Assembly (NCBI RefSeq): GCF_026017845.1
Contig: NZ_CP100416.1
Coordinates: 7,627,326 to 7,691,325, forward strand
DNA from: Amycolatopsis mediterranei
GTDB taxonomy: Bacteria; Actinomycetota; Actinomycetes; Mycobacteriales; Pseudonocardiaceae
DNA: 64,000 nucleotides
Direction: 5' to 3'
Shown here: positions 8,616 to 16,478 of the stretch, in pieces
Layout: every line of letters starts with the position of its first letter
Numbering within the stretch: position 1 is the first letter of the stretch
Made by a program: the position numbers and the translations under genes
The notes under the pieces: generated by a model
Seen by the model: the letters and a program-made list of their open reading frames with translations, nothing else
Database searches by the model: none
What the model was told of the DNA's origin: nothing

Positions 8616-9119
8616 ATGGGGAACTTCGAACTCGCCCAGGTCAACATCAGCCGGATGAAGGCACCGCTCGACGACGAGTCCTTCCGCGACTTCGTCGGCG
8701 CGCTGGAGCCGGTCAACGCGGTCGCCGACCACGCGCCCGGCTTCGTGTGGCGGCTGCAGACCGAAGACGGCGACGCGACGTCGATCCGCGCCTTCGAGTG
8801 GGACGTGCGCGGCACGTCCGGGATCCTGGTCAACATGTCCGTGTGGACGTCGGTGGAAGCACTGGCCGACTTCGTGTTCTCCGGCGAGCACCTGGCGATC
8901 CTCAAGCGCCGCCGCGAGTGGTTCCACCGCGTTCAGGACGTGATGACCGCGCTCTGGTGGGTGCCCGCGGGCCACCGGCCCACCACCGCGGAGGCCGAGG
9001 CGAAGATCAAGCACCTGCGGGTCTACGGCCCGACGCCCGAAGCGTTCACCCTGCAGCAGCACTTCTCCCCGGCCGCCGCCGCACACGCGGGTGACCCCGA
9101 TTGGCTGTGCCCCGCGTAA
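8616..9119 (+). CDS. DUF3291 family protein
   Basis: A 167-residue soluble protein matching the DUF3291 pattern: FELAQVNI at the N-terminus, a central SIRAFEWDVRG strand, a VWTSVEALADFVF helix, and a LAILKRRREWFHR segment followed by LWWVPAGHRPT. The fold is a ferredoxin-like dimeric alpha/beta barrel related to antibiotic-biosynthesis monooxygenases; the biological role is not known. The start follows the terminator hairpin by only 6 nt, so its ribosome site would be part of that hairpin or the mRNA may be leaderless. It probably runs with the hydratase gene 38 nt downstream. Confidence 0.85.
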   Translation: MGNFELAQVNISRMKAPLDDESFRDFVGALEPVNAVADHAPGFVWRLQTEDGDATSIRAFEWDVRGTSGILVNMSVWTSVEALADFVFSGEHLAILKRRREWFHRVQDVMTALWWVPAGHRPTTAEAEAKIKHLRVYGPTPEAFTLQQHFSPAAAAHAGDPDWLCPA

Positions 9120-9157
9120 CACCGGCCGCGCGCGGCGGATGTGCAAAGGTGTCGGGC

Positions 9158-9925
9158 ATGGCTGACGAACTGGTGCACTACGACGTGGTGGGCGGCACCG
9201 CCACGATCACCCTGGACTCCCCGCACAACCGCAACGCGCTGTCGGCGCAGCTGCGCCGCGAGCTCTCGGACTCGCTGGCCGCGGCGGCCGCCGACGACGC
9301 CGTGCGGGTGATCGTGCTGACCCACACCGGGCCGGTGTTCTGCGCGGGGATGGACCTCAAGGAGGCCCGCGGCGCGGGCGCGGGCGAGCAGGGCGTGAAC
9401 GAGTTCCCCCGCATTCTCGAGCAGCTGTGGACCAGCCCCAAGCCGGTGGTCGCCCGCCTGGCCGGCCCCGCCCGCGCCGGCGGCATCGGCATGGTGGCGG
9501 CCTGCGACATCGCCGTGGCGGTGCCGGAAGCGACGTTCGCCTTCTCCGAGGTCCGCATCGGCGTGGTCCCGGCGATCATCTCCCTGACGGTCCTGCCGCG
9601 CCTCAACCCCAGGGCGGCCCACGAGCTGTTCTTGACCGGCGACACGTTCGACGCCCGCCGCGCGGTCGAGATCGGCCTGCTGAACTCGGCGTCCGACGAC
9701 CTCGACGGCGAGGTCACACGGTACGTCAAGGCACTGGCGGCGGGCGGCCCGAAGGCGCTGGCGGAGACGAAGGCGCTGCTGAGCCGTCCCCGCCCGGCCA
9801 CGCCCTCGGACGGCTTCGACGAGATGCTCGGGCTGTCGGCGAAGTTCTTCGCCGGCGAGGAAGGCCAGGAGGGCATCCTGGCCTTCGCCCAGAAGCGCAA
9901 GCCGAACTGGGTGCCGCAGGACTGA
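9158..9925 (+). CDS. Enoyl-CoA hydratase/isomerase family protein
   Basis: A 255-residue crotonase-fold enzyme acting on acyl-CoA thioesters. The oxyanion-hole motif is FCAGMDLKEA near residue 68. The second conserved stretch is RLAGPARAGGIGMVAACDIAVA (~106-127), where the usual active-site Glu pair is only partly conserved, so hydratase versus isomerase or another crotonase chemistry is open. The ATG at 9158 is preferred over an upstream in-frame ATG at 9101 (which overlaps the previous gene) because AAAGG lies just before it. It converges on the barstar gene, leaving 18 nt between stops. Confidence 0.85.
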   Translation: MADELVHYDVVGGTATITLDSPHNRNALSAQLRRELSDSLAAAAADDAVRVIVLTHTGPVFCAGMDLKEARGAGAGEQGVNEFPRILEQLWTSPKPVVARLAGPARAGGIGMVAACDIAVAVPEATFAFSEVRIGVVPAIISLTVLPRLNPRAAHELFLTGDTFDARRAVEIGLLNSASDDLDGEVTRYVKALAAGGPKALAETKALLSRPRPATPSDGFDEMLGLSAKFFAGEEGQEGILAFAQKRKPNWVPQD

Positions 9926-9943
9926 AGCCACCGGCGTGGCGGC

Positions 9944-10315
9944 TCAGGCGTCCGGCAGCACGACCGTGAGCCGCCACGAACCGGCACTGCGGCCGCTCGG
10001 GCCGAGTGCTCGCTGCGCGTCCGAAAGCACGCTGCGGATGGCCAGGTACGTCTTGGGTTCGGCCTTGCGCAACGCGTCCGAGCCCGGCCAGATCAGCACG
10101 TGCTCCCCCGGCGGCAGCCACGACAGGTCGGTCAGGCAGTCGTAGAGCGCGTCGAGGTTGTGCCCGAAGTAGTCCGGAAAGGACAGTGCTTCGGCGAAGG
10201 CGGTCAGCGTGCTGGCCTTGTCGACGGTCGGCCGGGAGTTCACCAGGTGCGGGTACGCGCCGCGGGCGAACGCCGCTTCCGCGGCGGCCTTCACCTGCTC
10301 GTCGGCGGCGCTCAT
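9944..10315 (-). CDS. Barstar-family ribonuclease inhibitor
   Basis: A 123-residue protein with the barstar signature: a helix ending in FAEALSFPDYFGHNLDAL followed by DCLTDLSWLPPG and a C-terminal strand WRLTVVL. Barstars block the active site of barnase/RNase Sa-type ribonucleases in the cytoplasm. The start overlaps by 4 nt (ATGA) the stop of an RNase gene that encodes just such a target, so the two are coupled as toxin and immunity protein. Confidence 0.9.
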   Translation of the reverse strand: MSAADEQVKAAAEAAFARGAYPHLVNSRPTVDKASTLTAFAEALSFPDYFGHNLDALYDCLTDLSWLPPGEHVLIWPGSDALRKAEPKTYLAIRSVLSDAQRALGPSGRSAGSWRLTVVLPDA

Positions 10316-10776
10316 CGGGCCGGGTCCACGACGACGAACGACGCGTAGTGGTCGCCGGTGTAGTACAGCTCGTGCGCCTGCCCGGTGATCAGCCGCCGGG
10401 CGCCGCGGTCGGCGCTGCCCGGCGTCTTCACCGTGTACTCGTGGTAGTAACCGGATTTCTTACCAGGCAAGCGCTTCTCGCGGTTCTCGAACACGACGTC
10501 GTCGTTGCGCGGGTAGGGGTACGGGCCGCCCGCCTCGATCAGCTTCCACGTGTCCGAGGCCTGCGGCGGCAGCGTGGAAAGCGCCTTCACCGGCAGCCCG
10601 GAGTCCGCGCCCGGCACGGCGGCGCCGCCCTTGGCGGGTGCGGTGGACGAGCTCGCCGACGTACTCGGGGCGGCCGACGGCGAGCCGCCGCCGAGGTTGT
10701 CCTTGACCAGCCAGCCCCCCAGCACCAGCACGAGGAGCCCGATCAGCGCGGCGGTGATCCGCCTTCGGTTGAACAT
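10312..10776 (-). CDS. Guanyl-specific ribonuclease (RNase Sa/N1 type), exported or anchored
   Basis: A 154-residue protein with an N-terminal hydrophobic segment (residues ~8-24), a Ser/Pro/Ala-rich linker (30-58) and an RNase Sa-like domain (60-154) containing LIEAGGPYPY, VFENRE, GYYHEYTV, SADRGARR and YTGDHY. The candidate catalytic residues are all present: Glu113, the arginines around 124-128, and His143. The segment after the helix lacks an obvious signal-peptidase site, so it could be a membrane-tethered or secreted nuclease. It is paired with barstar (4-nt overlap) and preceded by a small membrane protein, suggesting a three-gene unit. Confidence 0.9.
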   Translation of the reverse strand: MFNRRRITAALIGLLVLVLGGWLVKDNLGGGSPSAAPSTSASSSTAPAKGGAAVPGADSGLPVKALSTLPPQASDTWKLIEAGGPYPYPRNDDVVFENREKRLPGKKSGYYHEYTVKTPGSADRGARRLITGQAHELYYTGDHYASFVVVDPAR

Positions 10777-10787
10777 GGTGCGCGAGC

Positions 10788-10988
10788 CTATGCCGACCCG
10801 TCGGAGTCGTTGTCACGCCCCGGAGTCAACCGGCGGGCGAACAGCCCGACGACCTTGTCGAGCACCCAGGCGGCGGCCAGGCACAGCGGCACGACGACCA
10901 CCATGACCAGCACGAACTGCACCGGGAACCAGGCCTGAGCGAGCCACAGCTCGACCCCGTCCCACCAGTCGGCAAGCCCGTTGAACAC
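10788..10988 (-). CDS. Small single-pass membrane protein before the RNase gene
   Basis: A 66-residue protein with one long membrane helix (residues ~20-48) between a Trp-rich N-terminus (ADWWDGVELWLAQAWF) and a charged tail (RRLTPGRDNDSDGSA). The GTG start at 10988 has no clear ribosome site, so the mRNA may be leaderless. It ends 11 nt before the RNase start on the same strand and is therefore probably co-transcribed with the RNase-barstar pair. No family is recognised; a role in anchoring or transport of the nuclease is only a guess. Confidence 0.55.
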   Translation of the reverse strand: MFNGLADWWDGVELWLAQAWFPVQFVLVMVVVVPLCLAAAWVLDKVVGLFARRLTPGRDNDSDGSA

Positions 10989-11047
10989 AGTGTGAGCCTA
11001 CGCGCGCTCTGCTGCCGAGGTGCTTCTGGGGCGGTACGTTGCAGGGC

Positions 11048-12013
11048 ATGTTCGCCGTGTACGCGCAGGAACCCAACGCCGACAGCCCGCTGGACTCGCT
11101 CGTCGTGGGCGAGCGCCCCGAACCCGAAGTGCCCGACGGCTGGGTCCGCGTGCGCGTCAAGGCGGCCAGCCTCAACATGCACGACCTCTGGACCCTGCGC
11201 GGGGTGGGGATCAAGCCGGAGCAGTTCCCGATGATCCTCGGCTGCGACGGCGCGGGCATCCTCGACGACGGCTCCGAGGTCGTCATCCACTCGGTGATCA
11301 ACGCCCCGGGCTGGCAGGGCGACGACACCCTCGACCCGAAGCGCACGCTGCTCACCGAGAAGCACCAGGGCACCTTCGCCGACCAGGTCGTCGTGCCTGC
11401 CCGCAACGTCGTCCCGAAGCCCGAAGCGCTCAGCTTCGCCGAAGCCGCCACCATGGGCACGGCCTGGCTCACCGCCTACCGAATGCTCTTCGTGAAGTCC
11501 GGGCTGCGGCCGGGGCAGACGATGCTCGTGCAGGGTGCCTCCGGCGGCGTCTCGACGGCGCTGGTCCAGCTCGGCCGCGCGGCCGGGTTCCGGGTCTGGG
11601 TCACCGGCCGCACCGAGGAGAAGCGCGCCCTCGCCACCAGCCTCGGGGCGCACCAGGCGTTCGAATCGGGCGCGCGGCTGCCCGAGCGCGTCGACGCCGT
11701 GTTCGAGACCGTCGGCAAGGCGACCTGGTCGCACTCGGTCAAATCGCTCAAGCCGGGCGGGATCATCGTGGTCTCAGGGTCGACCAGCGGCCCGGACGCG
11801 CACGCGGAGCTGCAGCGCGTCTTCTTCCTCCAGCTGCGCGTCGCCGGCTCGACCATGGGCACCCGCGACGAGCTCACGGACCTGCTCGCCTACCTGGACC
11901 TGACCGGCGTCCGGCCGCAGATCGGCGCGGAACTTACATTTCCGGAGGCACAAAAGGGCTTCCAGGCGATGCTCGACGGGGACACCGCCGGCAAGATCGT
12001 TTTCACCCACTAA
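11048..12013 (+). CDS. Zinc-binding dehydrogenase / quinone oxidoreductase (MDR superfamily)
   Basis: A 321-residue NAD(P)H-dependent oxidoreductase of the medium-chain superfamily. A GroES-like N-terminal half (PDGWVRVRVKAASLNMHDLWTLRG, then MILGCDGAG) is followed by a Rossmann half with the nucleotide motif VQGASGGVSTALVQLG near residue 162. Structural zinc cysteines are absent, which is usual for the quinone-oxidoreductase branch. The ATG at 11048 is preferred over the in-frame TTG at 11039. It is divergent from the RNase operon, with 59 nt between the starts. The substrate is unknown. Confidence 0.85.
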   Translation: MFAVYAQEPNADSPLDSLVVGERPEPEVPDGWVRVRVKAASLNMHDLWTLRGVGIKPEQFPMILGCDGAGILDDGSEVVIHSVINAPGWQGDDTLDPKRTLLTEKHQGTFADQVVVPARNVVPKPEALSFAEAATMGTAWLTAYRMLFVKSGLRPGQTMLVQGASGGVSTALVQLGRAAGFRVWVTGRTEEKRALATSLGAHQAFESGARLPERVDAVFETVGKATWSHSVKSLKPGGIIVVSGSTSGPDAHAELQRVFFLQLRVAGSTMGTRDELTDLLAYLDLTGVRPQIGAELTFPEAQKGFQAMLDGDTAGKIVFTH

Positions 12014-12026
12014 ACCCGCCGTGAGC

Positions 12027-12050
12027 TGGGCGGACCCTTTGATCCGCCCA
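12027..12050 (+). terminator. 8-bp hairpin after the dehydrogenase gene
   Basis: TGGGCGGA (12027-12034) pairs with TCCGCCCA (12043-12050) around an 8-nt loop, starting 13 nt after the stop. There is no T-run. Confidence 0.5.
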
Positions 12051-12061
12051 ACCCGGCATCT

Positions 12062-12076
12062 CGTGAATCTTTCACG
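12062..12076. promoter_or_regulatory. Short inverted repeat upstream of the hydrolase gene
   Basis: CGTGAA-TCT-TTCACG, a perfect 6-bp dyad about 75 nt before the hydrolase start; a possible operator, with no further support. Confidence 0.3.
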
Positions 12077-12149
12077 TGTTCAGTTCGAGACCTGGTCGTT
12101 AGCACCGAAATTCCACCAAAACCCCACCCCGGCCAGGTAATCTTGGAGC

Positions 12150-13190
12150 ATGACCGCAACGAAGCGGCCCGCGCCGGCCGTCCCGGGCGGCCGGCCCAGT
12201 GACGAGGACCCGATCCGGGTCTCCTTCCGGCGCTACGCCGGTGTCCGCACCCGCGTGCTCGAGGTCGGCGACACCGTCCCCGAGCCGGAGGTTCCGCGGC
12301 GCGCACTGCGCCGCAGGTCTGCCACACCGCACGTCCGGTCCACCGCACCGCGGCTGGTGCTGCTGCACGGCTACTGCGACAGCGCCGACACCTGGCGCCC
12401 CGCCCTGAAGCAGCTCGCGGCCGCCGGGATCCCGGCGGTCGCGGTCGATCTGCCCGGGTTCGGCGACGCCCAGCCGCTGCGGCCGGGCCCGATGCTGCCG
12501 CAGCTCGACGCGTTCACCACCGCCGTCGTCCGCGAACAGGCCGTGCTCGGCTCGGTCGTGCTGGCCGGGAACTCCCTCGGCGGCACCATGAGCCTGCGCG
12601 CGGCGCAGAACAGCCGCCTGCCGATCTCGGGTGTGGTGTCCATCGCCGCGCCGGGCTTCGTCGATTCGTGGCTGATCCGCGCGGTGGCGCGCTACCCGCT
12701 GCCGCTGCGGCTGTACTCGTCCCTGCCCGTCCCGGTACCGGGGTTCCTGGTGCGGAAGGTCGCCGAGCAGCTCGTCCCGCGGCTGCTGTACGCCGACTCG
12801 GGCGCGGCCGACGCGACCCAGGTGCAGCGCTTCACCGCGCTCTTCCCGGACTACCGCGCGACCAAGAGCCGGCTGGAAGAGGCCCGGCAGCTCGTCGCGG
12901 AACTCGCCGACGCCTACCGCCTCGATTCGGTCGAGGTCCCGCTGCTGGTCGTCGCGTGCGGCAAGGACAAGCTCGTCACCGCCGCGTCCGGGCGGCAGCT
13001 GCACACGCTGGTGCCGCACAGCAGGCTGCTGGTCCGCGAGGACTGGGGGCACTGCCCGCAGCTGGACGACCCGGTGGAGGTCGCGGAGCTGCTCACCTAC
13101 TTCGCGGCGAGCGCGGTCCGGACCACCCAGGCGAAGCGGGCGGCCGCGATGGCGCCGGAAGCCGTCAGCGAGGACACCGCGGCGGGCTGA
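12150..13190 (+). CDS. Alpha/beta-fold hydrolase
   Basis: A 346-residue alpha/beta hydrolase. The oxyanion strand is LVLLHGYCDSADTW (~71-84), the nucleophile elbow is AGNSLGG (~138-144, Ser), the acid is in VACGKDKLV (~269-277) and the catalytic histidine is in EDWGHCPQ (~300-307). There is no signal peptide; the first 65 residues form a basic, proline-rich extension of unknown role. A GGAG site lies before the ATG. It stands alone between the dehydrogenase and the permease. The substrate cannot be deduced; esterase, epoxide hydrolase and C-C hydrolase members look alike at this level. Confidence 0.87.
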   Translation: MTATKRPAPAVPGGRPSDEDPIRVSFRRYAGVRTRVLEVGDTVPEPEVPRRALRRRSATPHVRSTAPRLVLLHGYCDSADTWRPALKQLAAAGIPAVAVDLPGFGDAQPLRPGPMLPQLDAFTTAVVREQAVLGSVVLAGNSLGGTMSLRAAQNSRLPISGVVSIAAPGFVDSWLIRAVARYPLPLRLYSSLPVPVPGFLVRKVAEQLVPRLLYADSGAADATQVQRFTALFPDYRATKSRLEEARQLVAELADAYRLDSVEVPLLVVACGKDKLVTAASGRQLHTLVPHSRLLVREDWGHCPQLDDPVEVAELLTYFAASAVRTTQAKRAAAMAPEAVSEDTAAG

Positions 13191-13280
13191 CGCGCTCAGG
13201 CTGTCGGCGCGCCGGGTTGGCGGTAGGTTCCCGCGAGGGTCCGTGATCCGGGCCATCCACCGACCGTTCGGGAGGCGACG

Positions 13281-14723
13281 ATGTCCGCTCCAGGAGGCTT
13301 GGGCTCGAGCTCCGGCATCTTCCGGCGCAAGCCGATCGACCAGATCCAGGACCCGGCCGAAAGCGGCGGCCTGCAACGCACCTTGGGGCTGTGGCAGCTG
13401 ACCGCCATCGGCATCGGCGGCATCATCGGCGCCGGGATCTTCGCCCTCGCCGGCAGCGTCGCGCACGGCGACGACGCGGCGGGCATCCCGGGCGTCGGCC
13501 CGGCCGTGCTGATCTCGTTCCTGATCGCCGGGGTCGCCAGCGCCGCGGCGGCGTTCTCCTACGCGGAGTTCGCCGGCTTGATCCCGAAGGCCGGTTCGGC
13601 CTACACCTACGGCTACGCGGTGCTCGGCGAGATCGTCGGCTGGTTCATCGGCTGGGACCTGCTGCTGGAGTACACCGCGATCGTGGCGGTGGTGGCGATC
13701 GGCATCTCGGGCTACTTCAGCTTCCTGCTCGGCCAGCTCGGCCTCGACCTGCCCGCGTGGATGCTGGGCGCGCCCGGCACCGGGCCGGGCCACAAGGTGG
13801 ACCTCTTCGCCGCGCTGCTGTGCCTGCTGATCGCGTACCTGCTCAACCGCGGCATCCGCAGCGCTGCCCGGTTCGAGACGGCGATGGTCGGGATCAAGGT
13901 GCTGATCGTGCTGGTGGTCATCCTGGTCGGCTTCTTCTACGTCAAGACCGGCAATTACACGCCGTTCGCCCCGGCCGGCTTCGGCGGCGCGGTGACCGGC
14001 GCGGCGACCGTGTTCTTCGCGGTCTTCGGCTACGACGCCATGAGCACCGCGGCGGAGGAATCGAAGGACGCCCAGCGGCACATGCCGAAGGCGATCCTGT
14101 ACTCGCTGGCCATCTCCATGGTGCTGTACGTGCTGGCCTGCCTGGTGCTGACCGGCATGCAGAAGTACACCGAGATCGATCCGAAGAGCGGGTTCTCGAC
14201 GGCGTTCAAGTCGGTCGGTCTCTCCGGCCTGGCCACGGTGATCGCGATCGGTGCCATCATCGGCATCCTGACGGTGCTGTTCACGTTCCTGATGGGCGCC
14301 ACCCGCGTCGGCTACTCGATGAGCCGTGACGGCCTGCTGCCGCCGTGGTTCGGCAAGACCGACCCGAAGCGCCAGGTGCCCAGCCGGATGACGTGGATCC
14401 TCGGCGGCGCGTCCGCGATCATCGCCGGGGTGCTGCCGATCGGCGAGGCGGCCGAGCTGACGAACATCGGCATCCTGCTGGCGTTCGTCGTCGTCTGCGT
14501 CGCGGTGATCGTGCTGCGCTACAAGCAGCCGGACCTGCCCCGGACGTTCAAGACACCGGGCATGCCGGTGGTGCCGGCGATCGGCGTCGTGTTCTCGCTG
14601 TGGCTGATCACGTTCCTGCAGCCGGCGACCTGGATCCGGTTCGGTGTCTGGTTCGTGATCGGCCTGGTCGTCTACTTCCTCTACGGCCGGCGGCACTCGC
14701 TGCTGAACCGCACGAGCAGCTAG
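13281..14723 (+). CDS. Amino-acid permease (APC superfamily)
   Basis: A 480-residue inner-membrane transporter of the APC superfamily, probably a cationic-amino-acid-type proton symporter. About 12-13 helices are visible. The hallmark first-helix motif GIGGIIGAGIFALAG lies near residue 47, followed by the SYAEFAGLIPKAGSAYTYGY motif of the third helix (~94-113) and FFAVFGYDAMSTAAEESKDA (~244-263). The N-terminus carries a cytoplasmic RRKPIDQ segment. A GGGAGG site precedes the ATG. It converges with the nitronate monooxygenase gene, stop codons overlapping by 4 nt (14720-14723), so no separate terminator fits between them. Confidence 0.9.
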   Translation: MSAPGGLGSSSGIFRRKPIDQIQDPAESGGLQRTLGLWQLTAIGIGGIIGAGIFALAGSVAHGDDAAGIPGVGPAVLISFLIAGVASAAAAFSYAEFAGLIPKAGSAYTYGYAVLGEIVGWFIGWDLLLEYTAIVAVVAIGISGYFSFLLGQLGLDLPAWMLGAPGTGPGHKVDLFAALLCLLIAYLLNRGIRSAARFETAMVGIKVLIVLVVILVGFFYVKTGNYTPFAPAGFGGAVTGAATVFFAVFGYDAMSTAAEESKDAQRHMPKAILYSLAISMVLYVLACLVLTGMQKYTEIDPKSGFSTAFKSVGLSGLATVIAIGAIIGILTVLFTFLMGATRVGYSMSRDGLLPPWFGKTDPKRQVPSRMTWILGGASAIIAGVLPIGEAAELTNIGILLAFVVVCVAVIVLRYKQPDLPRTFKTPGMPVVPAIGVVFSLWLITFLQPATWIRFGVWFVIGLVVYFLYGRRHSLLNRTSS

Positions 14724-15811
14724 CGGATCCGGTCGAGGCGCGCGGTCGCGTCGCGCGCCTCGACCTTCAGCCGCTCGATGATCACGGCGGCCGAGGCGTC
14801 GTAGGCGAGCGGGTAGGTCTGGCCCGCCCACAGCGAGATCGCTTCCGGGTCCCCGGCCTTCGCCGACGCCTTGCGTACCGGCCCGGCCAGGTGGTTGAGC
14901 TGCGGATACGCGGCCGGCGCCCCTTCGGAGAGGGCGTCCATGAACTTGTTGACCAGGCCCCGCGCCGGACGCCCGCTGAAGGCCCGGGTGAACGCCGTCT
15001 CGCGTTCGGCGAGGGCGAGCGCCTTGCGGTGCGCCTCCGACGTCCCGGCTTCGTCCGCACGCAGGAAGACCGTGCCGAGCTGGGCGGCGACGGCCCCGGC
15101 GGCGAGCACGGCGGCGACGTCGGCCCCGTGCACCAGCCCGCCCGCGGCGATCAGCGGCAAGTCCACGCGGGCGGCGACGAGCCGGAGGAGGGCCAGAACG
15201 CCGTATTCCGCGCCGCCGCCGGGCAGGCGCGGGTCGTCGGTGAACAGGCTCCGGTGGCCGCCCGCTTCGAAGCCCTGCAGGACGAGCGCGTCGGCGCCCA
15301 GATCGGCGGCCCGGCGGGCGGCCTCCGGGGTGGTCACGGTGACGACGACCTTCGCGCCGGCGTCGTGGAGCCGGAGGACGTCCGACGGCGAGGGCGGCCC
15401 GAAGGTGAACGACACCACGGGGATCCGCTTCTCGAGCACGATGTCCAGCTTCGCCGGGTACGCGTCGTCGTCCCACTTCGGCTCGCCGAGCTCGACGTCG
15501 TACTCGCGCGCGAACGCTTCCAGCCGGGCTCGGTGGCCGGAGACGTCGGCGCCGGTGTCCGGTTGCGGGACGAACAGGTTGACGCCGAACGGCCGCCCGG
15601 TGAGCTCGGCGGTGCGGTCGATCTGTGCGGCCAGCGCGGCGGGGGTGAGCATGCCGGCGGAGAGGAAGCCGAAGCCACCGGCCTCGGACACCGCGGCGAC
15701 CAGCTCCGGGGTGGTGGGACCGCCGGCCATCGGCGCGGCGACGACCGGGAACGTCAGCTCGTCGAACATGCCACCGAGCGTAGTACTCAGGCGGGCAGCC
15801 ACCGTCGCCAT
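14720..15811 (-). CDS. Nitronate monooxygenase (2-nitropropane dioxygenase family)
   Basis: A 363-residue FMN-dependent TIM-barrel enzyme. Family signs are PVVAAPMAGGPTTPELVAAVSEAGGFGFLSAGM at the N-terminus, the flavin-binding GADALVLQGFEAGGHRS stretch, and LPLIAAGGLVHGADVAAVLAAGA. Nitronate monooxygenases oxidise toxic propionate-3-nitronate and similar nitronates. The ATG at 15811 is chosen because AGGAGG lies 5 nt before it, although the frame is open to 15853. It is downstream of a MarR gene on the same strand, with its own promoter and a palindrome in the 49-nt gap, so MarR control is likely. Confidence 0.88.
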   Translation of the reverse strand: MATVAARLSTTLGGMFDELTFPVVAAPMAGGPTTPELVAAVSEAGGFGFLSAGMLTPAALAAQIDRTAELTGRPFGVNLFVPQPDTGADVSGHRARLEAFAREYDVELGEPKWDDDAYPAKLDIVLEKRIPVVSFTFGPPSPSDVLRLHDAGAKVVVTVTTPEAARRAADLGADALVLQGFEAGGHRSLFTDDPRLPGGGAEYGVLALLRLVAARVDLPLIAAGGLVHGADVAAVLAAGAVAAQLGTVFLRADEAGTSEAHRKALALAERETAFTRAFSGRPARGLVNKFMDALSEGAPAAYPQLNHLAGPVRKASAKAGDPEAISLWAGQTYPLAYDASAAVIIERLKVEARDATARLDRIR

Positions 15812-15834
15812 CGCGTCCTCCTGGTCTCGCGACC

Positions 15835-15864
15835 ATATTAGGTGACATGTCACGCAACTGTCAG
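15835..15864 (-). promoter_or_regulatory. Promoter with embedded MarR-type operator for nitronate monooxygenase
   Basis: On the minus strand CTGACA (-35, plus 15859-15864), an 18-nt spacer and TAATAT (-10, plus 15835-15840) are followed by AGGAGG and the gene start. The spacer contains the perfect 12-bp palindrome GTGACATGTCAC (15842-15853). The -35 overlaps the marR stop codon. Confidence 0.65.
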
Positions 15865-16370
15865 GGGTGGTCCTCCGGCCGCGGCAGGGTGCCGTGCTCG
15901 ACCAGCGTGTCGTAGACCCGGTCGAGCAGGGTCGTCAGCTGTGCCAGCTCACCGGGCTCGAGCGCGTCCAGGAACGCCTGCCGCACGAACCCGACGTGGT
16001 CCGGCGCCGCCTGCCGCAACGATTCCCGGCCGGCTTCGGATAGCACCACCTCGGTGACCCGGCGATCGTCGGCGGCCGTCCCGGTCTCGACGAGCCCGCG
16101 GTCCCGCATCCGCTTCAGGTGATGCGACAGCCTGCTGCGCTCCCAGCCGATGCGGATCGCGAGGTCGGTGACCCGCATCCGGCCACCGGAGGCGCTCGTC
16201 AGGGCGACCAGGACGTGGTAGTCGGCGAGCGAGATCCCGCTGTCGGCGCGCAATTGCCGGTTCAGTTCGTACTCCAGCCGGAGGTGCACCTTCATGTAGG
16301 CGTACCAGGCGGCCGTCTCGGTGTCCGAGAGCAGCGCGAACGGCGACCCCGGCGCGAAATCCCGCGTCAC
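15861..16370 (-). CDS. MarR-family transcriptional regulator
   Basis: A 169-residue winged-helix repressor. The HTH and wing are visible as VTDLAIRIGWERSRLSHHLKRMRDRGLVET (~66-95) followed by DDRRVTEVVLSEAGRE. Flanking helices form the MarR dimer interface. The start is GTG at 16370. It sits directly upstream of the nitronate monooxygenase on the same strand, whose promoter spacer has a perfect palindrome, and is divergent from the hexosaminidase gene. The usual logic (ligand-released repression of the adjacent enzyme) is inferred. Confidence 0.9.
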   Translation of the reverse strand: MTRDFAPGSPFALLSDTETAAWYAYMKVHLRLEYELNRQLRADSGISLADYHVLVALTSASGGRMRVTDLAIRIGWERSRLSHHLKRMRDRGLVETGTAADDRRVTEVVLSEAGRESLRQAAPDHVGFVRQAFLDALEPGELAQLTTLLDRVYDTLVEHGTLPRPEDHP

Positions 16371-16393
16371 GCCGCGAGCTTAACCACCCAGTT

Positions 16394-16405
16394 TGGTCTA
16401 GACCA
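16394..16405. promoter_or_regulatory. DasR-responsive-element-like operator (dre)
   Basis: The perfect palindrome TGGTCTAGACCA lies 74 nt before the hexosaminidase start, between divergent genes. It equals the core of the dre consensus bound by DasR, the GntR-family GlcNAc regulator of actinomycetes (consensus recalled from Streptomyces work). Confidence 0.8.
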
Positions 16406-16478
16406 TCGGCGCCGGAAGTGCAACGATCCGGGCAGGTGCGACGGCGAGGTCGCGCCCTTCCCGCCAGGAGGTCCCCCG

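Noticed and set aside
12099..15857. 1252-codon open frame on the minus strand
   Set aside because: Antisense shadow over the hydrolase and permease genes; low-complexity Arg/Gly/Pro product, no motifs, typical of high-GC DNA.
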